Below the pieces are notes generated by a model. It worked only from the letters and a program-made list of their open reading frames with translations, made no database searches and had not been told where the DNA came from. From Phyllobacterium brassicacearum (GTDB lineage Bacteria > Pseudomonadota > Alphaproteobacteria > Rhizobiales > Rhizobiaceae), in NCBI RefSeq assembly GCF_003010955.1, contig NZ_PGGO01000008.1:124001-188000 (forward strand): DNA of 64,000 nt. Direction: 5' to 3'. A program made the position numbers and the translations under genes. Shown one piece after another: positions 25,204 to 32,254 of this stretch (the stretch's first letter is position 1; each line of letters opens with the position of its first letter).

Positions 25204-25461
25204 ATGACAAGAAACATCAAAACATTGGGCCAGGCGGCACGCCATTGCATGTTGGTGCGGGTGACATGCCGGAAGTGCGAGAAGGTTGGATTCTTCGTCG
25301 CCAGCGATCTGGCCAACGTCAATGGCCACGGACGTTCCTTCAAAAGCCTGAAATTCCGCTGCCGGGAATGTGATGTCGTCGACTGCGAAGTCGTTCCTTT
25401 TGAGGATGACCGAGACAGGGTTCACAAAAAGCGAACGGTCTGGCGCCCGGTGCAGATGTAG
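25204..25461 (+). CDS. small zinc-ribbon-like protein
   Basis: 85 residues from the ATG at 25204; no strong ribosome site. Two Cys pairs (VTCRKCEKVG and FRCRECDVV) with 30 residues between them suggest a zinc ribbon. It begins MTRNIKTLGQAARH, a start seen in small rhizobial proteins of unknown function. It shares a 98-base divergent control region and a LexA box with the SRAP gene, and is 2 bases from the next gene. Confidence 0.65.
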   Translation: MTRNIKTLGQAARHCMLVRVTCRKCEKVGFFVASDLANVNGHGRSFKSLKFRCRECDVVDCEVVPFEDDRDRVHKKRTVWRPVQM

Positions 25462-25463
25462 CC

Positions 25464-25712
25464 ATGTCGATTTCCCTCAATACCATTGGAGCATTGATCG
25501 ACACTGATCACATGCTCCGCGCCTGCTGCAATAATCCGAAGTGCCGCCACTATGCAAAGCTCGATCTGGAATACCTGGCCAGCAAGCTCGGCCGAGACCA
25601 CGGAAGTATGCACAAGGATCTTGTTCCCAAACTTAAATGCTCCAAATGTAAGTCAAGAAATATCAGCCTGATTCTATCAGCGAAAAGCACCGAAGGATTT
25701 GGCCATGTTTAA
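25464..25712 (+). CDS. small zinc-ribbon-like protein
   Basis: 82 residues, 2 bases after the preceding gene, so probably in the same transcript. Cysteines at CCNNPKC near residue 21 and CSKCKS near 59 can form one zinc site. The frame between them (YAKLDLEYLASKLGRD) is helical. Similar proteins are frequent in rhizobial genomes; no function is known to me. Confidence 0.65.
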   Translation: MSISLNTIGALIDTDHMLRACCNNPKCRHYAKLDLEYLASKLGRDHGSMHKDLVPKLKCSKCKSRNISLILSAKSTEGFGHV

Positions 25713-25724
25713 ATGGGGAGATAA

Positions 25725-26363
25725 ATGCTTCAGACGGTCCAAGACCTTTTTACTCTGATCGCGACAGGTAGCGGTATTTATATAGCCGTTGCAGGCTTGA
25801 ATGCTTGGCGACGCGAGACCACTGGAAAGCGCGACATAGAGTTATGTCAAAATGTGATTGAACGTTTTTACGAGGCCGAGCATAAAATGAACGTTCTGCG
25901 CTCCCCCATGTCGTATTCCCAGGAGGGCGAGAGCCGCGCAAAAGCAGAGAACGAATCGGAAGAAGAAAAAAATAGACGGGATACTTTGTTTGTGCCTTTG
26001 GCGCGATTGAACCAACAATCGGAATTTTGGTCCGATTTCTTCTCATACAAGTTTCGCATGAGAGCTTTGTTTGGTGCTGACGCAGTGGCAGCCTTCGACA
26101 AAGCTGATGAAGCACACCGTTCGTTTCGAGCTGCGGCAATTGTTCGATATCAATCTCTATTTCATAACCCAGCTGGACTTGGTAGCGAAAGTCGGATGAA
26201 CTTCGAGAAAACGATATGGGGAAGCTCCGGAAAGACCGACGAGATTGCCGAGCAGATGAGGAGCGCTATCAGGGACATGGAAGCCATATGTGTTCCTATA
26301 GTTCGATCGACGAGGCCATCGATACGCAATTGGTGGAAAGCACTTTCGCGGAGGGATCGTTGA
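25725..26363 (+). CDS. membrane-anchored protein of unknown function
   Basis: 212 residues, ATG after GGGGAG. One N-terminal membrane segment (LFTLIATGSGIYIAVAGLNAW) precedes a charged, mostly helical domain (residues 30-200) with acidic Glu-rich and Arg-rich stretches. No Cys motif. Base composition is lower in GC than the housekeeping genes. It lies 12 bases after the zinc-ribbon genes and could be transcribed with them. I do not recognise the family. Confidence 0.62.
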   Translation: MLQTVQDLFTLIATGSGIYIAVAGLNAWRRETTGKRDIELCQNVIERFYEAEHKMNVLRSPMSYSQEGESRAKAENESEEEKNRRDTLFVPLARLNQQSEFWSDFFSYKFRMRALFGADAVAAFDKADEAHRSFRAAAIVRYQSLFHNPAGLGSESRMNFEKTIWGSSGKTDEIAEQMRSAIRDMEAICVPIVRSTRPSIRNWWKALSRRDR

Positions 26364-26542
26364 TTGGTTCAAGGGTGTGGCAGCGCTGTCTGCAACCCCT
26401 TGATTCTTCGTGATAGATTATTTTGCCACACCCAAGCGCAAGGGATTGATTTCAAACGCTTTGACCGTTCCGGGCGAGGCCTCCATACTCCAAGTCCACT
26501 CCTTGACCATCTCGATAGTCGCTGCGCCACGGTGCGTCGTCG

Positions 26543-26836
26543 TCAGTGACCGCCGACGCCCTGGTTCTTCAGGTTGCGCTGCCAGGCTGGTTCCGGGTTC
26601 GAATACTTGACCGTCCCATATCTGGGATTGCGCATTTCAACGGTTCCGTTTGGCAGCACGCGGTAGGTGATACCCGATCCGGTGGTGGCTGAATCGCCGG
26701 GTCTGCCTTCGCCAGCCAGGATTCTGTTGAGCGTCGCCGTTGAATTGCCAGTCACGGCACGCTGAGTTTGCGCAGATGCGGGTGTCGACATAACCACCAA
26801 GGTGCCAAGTGCTAACGTTATCCATGTCCGTTTCAT
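26543..26836 (-). CDS. small exported protein of unknown function
   Basis: 97 residues from the ATG at 26836, preceded by GGAAAGG. The signal peptide reads MKRTWITLALGTLVVMSTPA with cleavage likely after ASA. The mature part (about 73 residues) is Thr/Gly/Asn-rich and contains ITYRVLPNGTVEMRNPRYG. No Cys. A short palindrome stands 50 bases upstream of the start. Confidence 0.6.
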   Translation of the reverse strand: MKRTWITLALGTLVVMSTPASAQTQRAVTGNSTATLNRILAGEGRPGDSATTGSGITYRVLPNGTVEMRNPRYGTVKYSNPEPAWQRNLKNQGVGGH

Positions 26837-26885
26837 CGAGATGGCCTTTCCATAACGCTGGAATATGGTTGTAGGCCGCGCTGCC

Positions 26886-26903
26886 GGGTATTTCCAAATA
26901 CCC
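26886..26903. promoter_or_regulatory. 18-base palindrome, possible operator
   Basis: GGGTATTT and AAATACCC face each other with only two bases between (CC), too tight for a stable RNA hairpin but good for a dimeric DNA-binding protein. It lies upstream of the minus-strand exported-protein gene that starts at 26836. The binding protein is unknown. Confidence 0.35.
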
Positions 26904-27043
26904 AGCGGTAACATTTTCGTTTTGGGAAAATAATCCGAACGCTACGCAAAATCTGTAGGAGGGGCTCAAGCTTCCTTCCTTGATCACAGATCGGGAATTA
27001 GCTTCAAATTACCTCCAGGGCGGCAGTTGAATGACGCCGCGGT

Positions 27044-27412
27044 TCAGTCTTTGCACTCTTCGGCTTTTGCCATCGCAGTCGGATCGCCTTTTTGCTGGGC
27101 CTGTACGTCCTGCTGCGAGGTCGCAAGGTTCTTATCGCCGCCACCTTCGGTACTCGCTAGCGGCATCGTTTGACCGTCTTTTTGCACAGTCGGGCTGGGA
27201 TTGCTGCTCGTGGTTGTGCCAGAGCTTGCGGTTCCGGTCTGAACTTCGGCATTCGTGCTATTTTCCAAAGGGGCGTGTGTGCCATCCTTTGCCACGCCCT
27301 GCTGCGCGTCGGGTTTCACCGATCCGGTAATCTCCGGGCATGCAGCCAGGGCAGTGCCGGACATGAGTGTTATAGCGGCAACAGCCGCCATCATTGGTAC
27401 AATCGGCTTCAT
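27044..27412 (-). CDS. small exported Ser/Thr/Gln-rich protein
   Basis: 122 residues, ATG at 27412 after AAGGA. Signal peptide MKPIVPMMAAVAAITLMSGT with cleavage likely after ALA and a Cys two residues later (AACPE). The mature protein is rich in Thr, Ser, Gln and Gly, and ends AKAEECKD with another Cys. It looks disordered and periplasmic. Homologues occur in rhizobia without known role. Confidence 0.65.
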   Translation of the reverse strand: MKPIVPMMAAVAAITLMSGTALAACPEITGSVKPDAQQGVAKDGTHAPLENSTNAEVQTGTASSGTTTSSNPSPTVQKDGQTMPLASTEGGGDKNLATSQQDVQAQQKGDPTAMAKAEECKD

Positions 27413-27513
27413 ATCGATCGTCCTTCTTGGTTTATCGTGTCTGGTAAACCAATCTCAGGAGCGATGGTTCCCCTCGGTCTTTCAACCGATGCAGAACGGA
27501 TAGATCCGGGATT

Positions 27514-28089
27514 CTAGCTGGAGCGCCGCTCGGAATAACGTCGATAGACGCCTTTGCCGGCCTTCTTGGCGATGTAGAGCGCGGCATCGCCACACCAGAG
27601 CAGGCTTTCTGGCGTGTCGCCGTCACGCGGTGCCAGGGCCGCCCCGATCGTGACGCTAATGGCAACCGGCTCAGCGCCGCCGAGGTCATAGGGCTGCGAA
27701 ACCGAGCCGATGATGCGGTCGGCAACGCTTGCGACTTCATTGGGTGTCACCTGCAGAAGCACGATGGCGAATTCATCGCCGCCCATGCGATAGACAACGT
27801 CATTCTTGCGCAGGCAAGCCTGCAGGCGGTCGGCTACAAGCTTTAGCAAAGTATCGCCTTCGGCGCGGCCGTACCGGTCGTTGAAATTCTTGAACCCGTC
27901 AAGATCAATACAAAGAATTGCAAATTGCAGGCGATCGTCGAAGTCGCTTTGAGCATAGGATCCGCAAAGACTGTCGAGATGTTCCTCAAGCGCGGCCCTA
28001 TCGGCCAGTCCGGTCAATTCATCCTGGCTTATAGGGAAATCATTGAATCCCTTGATCTCTATCATTTGCTTCGCATTCCTGTCGTTCAT
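27514..28089 (-). CDS. diguanylate cyclase (GGDEF domain only)
   Basis: 191 residues from the ATG at 28089 after ACGGAG. The domain begins at DELTGLADRAAL, has DLDGFKNFND for metal and substrate, and an intact GGDEF at 103-107. The inhibitory I-site RKND at 94-97 is also intact, so c-di-GMP should feed back. There is no sensor domain; the first 20 residues are short and charged. It makes c-di-GMP from two GTP in the cytoplasm. Confidence 0.87.
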   Translation of the reverse strand: MNDRNAKQMIEIKGFNDFPISQDELTGLADRAALEEHLDSLCGSYAQSDFDDRLQFAILCIDLDGFKNFNDRYGRAEGDTLLKLVADRLQACLRKNDVVYRMGGDEFAIVLLQVTPNEVASVADRIIGSVSQPYDLGGAEPVAISVTIGAALAPRDGDTPESLLWCGDAALYIAKKAGKGVYRRYSERRSS

Positions 28090-28468
28090 TGAACGACTCC
28101 GTTTCCTCAAGTATAGAATGACAGGTACGGCCATTTAGTTCAATCCCGGATCGGATGTACGGTTAAAGGATCGCGCGGCGTCAGAGCGGCATCTGCGACA
28201 AGGTTCATGAGGCGCATTGCAGCCTAAAGTGGTGCAGGGAGGCCTCATTCGGAAATTATTGAAAGCCGGATGGCGCGGTAACGTTAGTCATTCATTGACG
28301 CTGATTGAAATTTTTGCCACATCCTCGGATAAATTTGTGCTTCGGTCAGGAAATGGTCACGCAAGTGCGGCCATATAGGCGGTGGATTTCAACGCTGATC
28401 CGGCAGGAGCACGCCATGCGCTTGCAAGCGCTTTGTGTTGCAAGTGTCTTTAGGAAAGCTTGTAGACC
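28090..28468. other. gap without a gene
   Basis: 379 bases between the GGDEF gene and the methyltransferase-like gene. I see no ORF with a ribosome site and no clear hairpin. It must carry the divergent promoters; one candidate for the rightward one is listed at 28305. Confidence 0.4.
28305..28333 (+). promoter_or_regulatory. candidate sigma-70-type promoter for the pcm-like gene
   Basis: TTGAAA at 28305-28310, a 17-base spacer, then GATAAA at 28328-28333. It lies 136 bases before the ATG at 28469. The match is reasonable but short motifs like this occur by chance. Confidence 0.3.
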
Positions 28469-29137
28469 ATGACGCTGAATTTCGAGGACCTGCGGATCAA
28501 GATGGTCGACAATCAGTTGCGTACGACTGATGTGACCGACAAGCCATTGCTGCAGGCCTTTCTTGACGTGCCGCGCGAGAAATTCGTGCCGAGTGCCCGT
28601 GAACCTCTCGCCTATATCGATGATGATGTCCTGCTTGCGACGACTGAGGCAGGCGCGCGTTATCTGATGCAGCCATCGCCGTTTGCCAAGCTGCTCCAGC
28701 TTGCGACCATTCATCCAGACGACACGGTTCTCGATATCGGATGCGCGACCGGATACTCGGCTGCAGTGCTTGCACGAATCGCCAGATCGGTGGTTGCTGT
28801 CGAAAATGAGGCCGATCTAGCCGATCAGGCCCGTTCGATTTTGCCCACGCTGGGGATCGAAAATGTCGAGATCGTGCAGGGCGCGTTGCAGAGCGGCTGC
28901 CCGGGAAAGGCGCCCTTTGATGTAATCATAATTGAGGGTAGCGTTGATCAAGTTCCTGGTACATTATTTGAGCAGTTGAAGGATGGGGGGCGACTTGTCG
29001 TCGTTGAAGGGGCTGGAAACGCTGGAAAATCAATGCTCTATCTGAAAAGCGATGGAATCGTTTCAGGGCGCCGCGCTTTCAATTCAGCCGTCAAACCGCT
29101 TCCTGGCTTCAAAAAAGCGGCGGAGTTTGAGTTCTAA
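28469..29137 (+). CDS. protein-L-isoaspartate O-methyltransferase-like protein
   Basis: 222 residues. The N-terminus RIKMVDNQLRTTDVTDKPLL is typical of the rhizobial PCMT-like proteins encoded before tolC. Motif I, VLDIGCATGYSAAVLA, binds SAM. The later FDVIIIEGSVD and a weak C-terminus differ from the true Pcm at 52347, so substrate is uncertain. Start at ATG 28469; it precedes tolC by about 140 bases. Confidence 0.8.
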   Translation: MTLNFEDLRIKMVDNQLRTTDVTDKPLLQAFLDVPREKFVPSAREPLAYIDDDVLLATTEAGARYLMQPSPFAKLLQLATIHPDDTVLDIGCATGYSAAVLARIARSVVAVENEADLADQARSILPTLGIENVEIVQGALQSGCPGKAPFDVIIIEGSVDQVPGTLFEQLKDGGRLVVVEGAGNAGKSMLYLKSDGIVSGRRAFNSAVKPLPGFKKAAEFEF

Positions 29138-29279
29138 ACCCCGTCTCTTATGAGACAAAAGTGCAACGGTTGACCAGTTTGTTTGCAGATTAGAAATGTG
29201 TCTGTGGTCAACTTGTGAATTGACGGGTAATAAAAAACACACTGTCGAACCGAATGGTTCGGTCGGGGCTACCGAGAGA

Positions 29280-30674
29280 ATGAAGGGGTTTATAGTGTTC
29301 AAAGCGGGCAAGCGAGTACTAACCGCAGCGCTGATGTCAGCAACGGTCCTAACCTCTGAGCCTTCAATGGCTGAAACGATCTTTGGCGCGATGTCCAAGG
29401 CCTACGAAAGCAACTCTTCGCTGAATGCAGACCGCGCAGGCGTACGTGTCACCGATGAGGGCGTTGCTGTTGCAAAGTCGGGATATCGCCCAACGGTCAA
29501 TGCTACGGCGGACCTGACGGTGAGATCGGACCGCTTCGACGGCGGGCGGAGCGGTACCAGCAAAACGGGTACATTCGGCGTCGTGGTCAATCAGATGCTG
29601 TTCGACGGCTTTACCACGAAAAACACCGTTGCCGCTGCGAAGACCCAGGTGCTCGCCGCGCGGGAAAACTTGCGCAACAATGAGATGAACCTGCTCTTTA
29701 GCGCAGCGCAGGCGTTTATGGATGTCTATCTCGCCCGCCAGATCGTTATCCTGCGGCAGAAGAACCTCGAGTTTCTCGACGAGCAGCTGCGCGCTGCCAA
29801 GGCGCGATTTGACGTTGGCGAAGGAACGCGCACTGACGTGGCTCAGGCTGAGTCCGAAAAGGCTGCCGCGATCGCAACGCTCAATGTGGCCCAGTCGGAT
29901 GAAAAGACCGCTGTCGCAACATATATTCAAATTACCGGATCGTCGCCGGATCGGCTGAGGCCGGCCGCCATGGCCAAGAATCTGCCGCGATCGATGGATC
30001 AGGCATTCAGCATCGCCACTTCCAATCATCCAGCCATATTGTCGACACAGTATGCGGTGGATTCGGCTGGCTACACGGTGAAGGCAAATGAGGGTGCGCT
30101 CCTGCCGCAGGTCGATCTGACTGGCGATGTTTCCCGCAACGAGATTTTCTCTGGTTCAGAGCTTTCAACGTCAAATACAGACTCGACAACCGCCTCGGCG
30201 GGTATTCAGGTGACCATTCCGATCTATAGTGGCGGCCGGACCTCTGCTCTGGTTCGCCAGTCGAAGGAAACCTGGGGACAACGGCGGATTGAAGTCGATG
30301 TGGCGCGCGACAGCGTACGCCAGGCGATCGCCCAGGCCTACTCGGAAATGGAAGCGGCCCGAGCCTCGATCGTCGCACAGAGATCGGTGGTCGCTGCTGC
30401 ACAGCTTGCCCTGAACGGTGTTATCGAGGAACGCAAGGTTGGTCAGCGCACCACGCTCGACGTGTTGAATGCGCAGGCCGACGTTTTGACGGGCCAGATC
30501 AACCTGGCACAGGCTGAGCGCGACAGCGTTGTAACGAGCTACGCCGTTCTGTCGGCGACCGGCCGATTGACCGCGTCGCAGATCGGTCTGCAGGTTGCAG
30601 AGCACAGGCCCGAAGAACATTACGAAGCTGTCAAGGACAAGTGGATTGGTCTTCGCACGCCGGATGGCCGCTAG
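29280..30674 (+). CDS. tolC: TolC-family outer membrane efflux protein
   Basis: 464 residues from the ATG at 29280; a GTG at 29295 after AAGGGG would remove 5 residues and is a fair alternative. Signal peptide ends near PSMA. Two OEP repeats form the trimeric channel and periplasmic helical barrel: long heptad-like helices (YLARQIVILRQKNLEF and QAYSEMEAARASIVAQ) alternate with beta strands. It serves as the outer exit duct for type I secretion and multidrug pumps. It is followed by a strong terminator. Confidence 0.88.
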   Translation: MKGFIVFKAGKRVLTAALMSATVLTSEPSMAETIFGAMSKAYESNSSLNADRAGVRVTDEGVAVAKSGYRPTVNATADLTVRSDRFDGGRSGTSKTGTFGVVVNQMLFDGFTTKNTVAAAKTQVLAARENLRNNEMNLLFSAAQAFMDVYLARQIVILRQKNLEFLDEQLRAAKARFDVGEGTRTDVAQAESEKAAAIATLNVAQSDEKTAVATYIQITGSSPDRLRPAAMAKNLPRSMDQAFSIATSNHPAILSTQYAVDSAGYTVKANEGALLPQVDLTGDVSRNEIFSGSELSTSNTDSTTASAGIQVTIPIYSGGRTSALVRQSKETWGQRRIEVDVARDSVRQAIAQAYSEMEAARASIVAQRSVVAAAQLALNGVIEERKVGQRTTLDVLNAQADVLTGQINLAQAERDSVVTSYAVLSATGRLTASQIGLQVAEHRPEEHYEAVKDKWIGLRTPDGR

Positions 30675-30710
30675 ATCCAGACGAAACGCAAGGTTTCATG
30701 ACTGAAGGAA

Positions 30711-30741
30711 AGCCGCCCGGTCGTTGACCGGGCGGCTTTTC
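30711..30741 (+). terminator. intrinsic terminator after tolC
   Basis: GCCGCCCGGTC (30712-30722) pairs with GACCGGGCGGC (30726-30736) around GTT, followed by TTTTCTGTTTT. A perfect 11-bp GC-rich stem with a T-run. Confidence 0.88.
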
Positions 30742-30890
30742 TGTTTTGACGCTCCCGCCCGGATTCCAGAAAAGTCTGTGGGTTAGTTGCAAACCCTCGC
30801 TGGGGGGATTCTCAAACGCAATCCAAGCTTCTACACTTGATACAGATTCGTTGCACCGCACCGAAACAAGATGTAGTAGGCAAGACTGTC

Positions 30891-31706
30891 ATGGCACAAT
30901 CATCCAGCGTGGCGCGTGAACCCTCCATGGAGGAAATTCTCGCATCGATTCGTCGCATTATTGAAGAGAGCGACACAGGCCGGTCCGATGATACGCTGCC
31001 ACAGCCCGTTAATTCCGACGTGCCTGCACGCACGGCTGTGCTCGAGTCCACGCCGGTGGGACAGTATCACGAGGAACAACTGCCGCCACGCGAAGGCATC
31101 GCCGTCTCGCAGCCAAATTCACAATCCTTCGAGACGGCGCATCCGCGCCCAGCTCCTTCGCAATCGAAGCCGGTTGAGGAGGCTGGTGCCGTAGCGTCCT
31201 CAAAGGCCGAGAGTGAGCAGCCACTGATTGCGCCTGCAGCCAAGACAATTGCCCCACTGCCCGCCGGGGACGAACTGGAGGCATTTATCACTTCGCCAGT
31301 ATCGCCGGAGCTGGAGCCGATGACGGCAGCGCCGGACCAGACATTCATCCCGGAGCCAGTTCAGCCCGATATTGAGATCGAAGCCGTGGCAACGTCTGTG
31401 ATTCCGCCAGTGGTAACGGAGCCGGTCGATCGTGAGGCGGAAGCGGGCGTGGACGACGACGGATCGCTGGATCTCGAGCGGGCGCTGGAGCCAATCCTAT
31501 CAGAGGCGACGGAGCGTCAGGTCAGTTCGGCCTTCGAGGATTTGTCGTTTGCCGTGCGCAACGAGCAGCGCCGTTCGTTCGACGAAATCGCCCAGGATAT
31601 CATGCGCCCCTTGCTGCAGGACTGGCTGGACAATAATCTGCCGTCACTGGTCGAGCGCCTCGTGCGTGAAGAGATCGAACGTGTGGCACGAGGCGGCCGG
31701 CGCTGA
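30891..31706 (+). CDS. PopZ-like protein (DUF2497)
   Basis: 271 residues from the ATG at 30891. The start AREPSMEEILASIRRIIEE and the end SFDEIAQDIMRPLLQDWLDN plus LVERLVREEIERVARGGRR are the two conserved ends of DUF2497. Between them lies a long Pro/Glu/Ala-rich disordered stretch (residues 30-200), as in PopZ of Caulobacter, which forms a polar matrix anchoring the chromosome origin. The order tolC-popZ-like-valS is usual in Rhizobiales. Confidence 0.85.
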   Translation: MAQSSSVAREPSMEEILASIRRIIEESDTGRSDDTLPQPVNSDVPARTAVLESTPVGQYHEEQLPPREGIAVSQPNSQSFETAHPRPAPSQSKPVEEAGAVASSKAESEQPLIAPAAKTIAPLPAGDELEAFITSPVSPELEPMTAAPDQTFIPEPVQPDIEIEAVATSVIPPVVTEPVDREAEAGVDDDGSLDLERALEPILSEATERQVSSAFEDLSFAVRNEQRRSFDEIAQDIMRPLLQDWLDNNLPSLVERLVREEIERVARGGRR

Positions 31707-31875
31707 TTTGGCGCCAGAGTTAGTTTCTCACCATTACCTTGAGTAGCCTTGGCGAAACATACTGGCTCTTTCCGTCTTCAAGGTCGGAAGCTGATAGCCG
31801 GCCATTTGCCGCGTCATCCACAGGACGTTATGGGCGAGACGAATGCGGTATCGTTTTCCGGTAAGTCCAATAAGA

Positions 31876-32079
31876 TTACCAGGTTTTTGCGCTTGTTTTT
31901 CGATGTGAGATAGTTGCTGCTGACGCCAGCTCTGTCTTCTTGACGACCGGGACTTCCACGTTCTTCCTATGGTCCATGCTGAGCATGGTTGGTGATGTCC
32001 AAGCGCCGATAGCCAGTGACGACACAAATAACACAGCCAATGATAATGCATATAGTATGATTGAGTGTTGTATATTCAT
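31876..32079 (-). CDS. small AT-rich membrane or exported protein
   Basis: 67 residues from the ATG at 32079 with AAAGAGA upstream. One hydrophobic segment (IILYALSLAVLFVSSLAIGAW) near the N-terminus and a basic tail. Local base composition is AT-rich compared with valS and popZ around it. Unknown family; the coding call rests on the ribosome site and the protein-like N-terminus. Confidence 0.42.
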   Translation of the reverse strand: MNIQHSIILYALSLAVLFVSSLAIGAWTSPTMLSMDHRKNVEVPVVKKTELASAATISHRKTSAKTW

Positions 32080-32254
32080 AAAAAATCTCTTTGAAAGGAA
32101 TTTCTTCTGAATAATCGCGCTGGTTGTAATAAGCAATTCAACGAAAGTCGTAGGCAGCGCGTTTCGTGCCCCAGATAAGTCGGCATTGACTTATAGGCGG
32201 CCATTCGGTTTACACCGTAACCATTCCCTTTCCGCAAAATGACGGACAATTTTG

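Noticed and set aside
26410-26610. 66-residue ORF between the membrane-anchored protein and the exported protein.
   Set aside because: Its second half overlaps the real minus-strand gene and its first half has no family or ribosome site.
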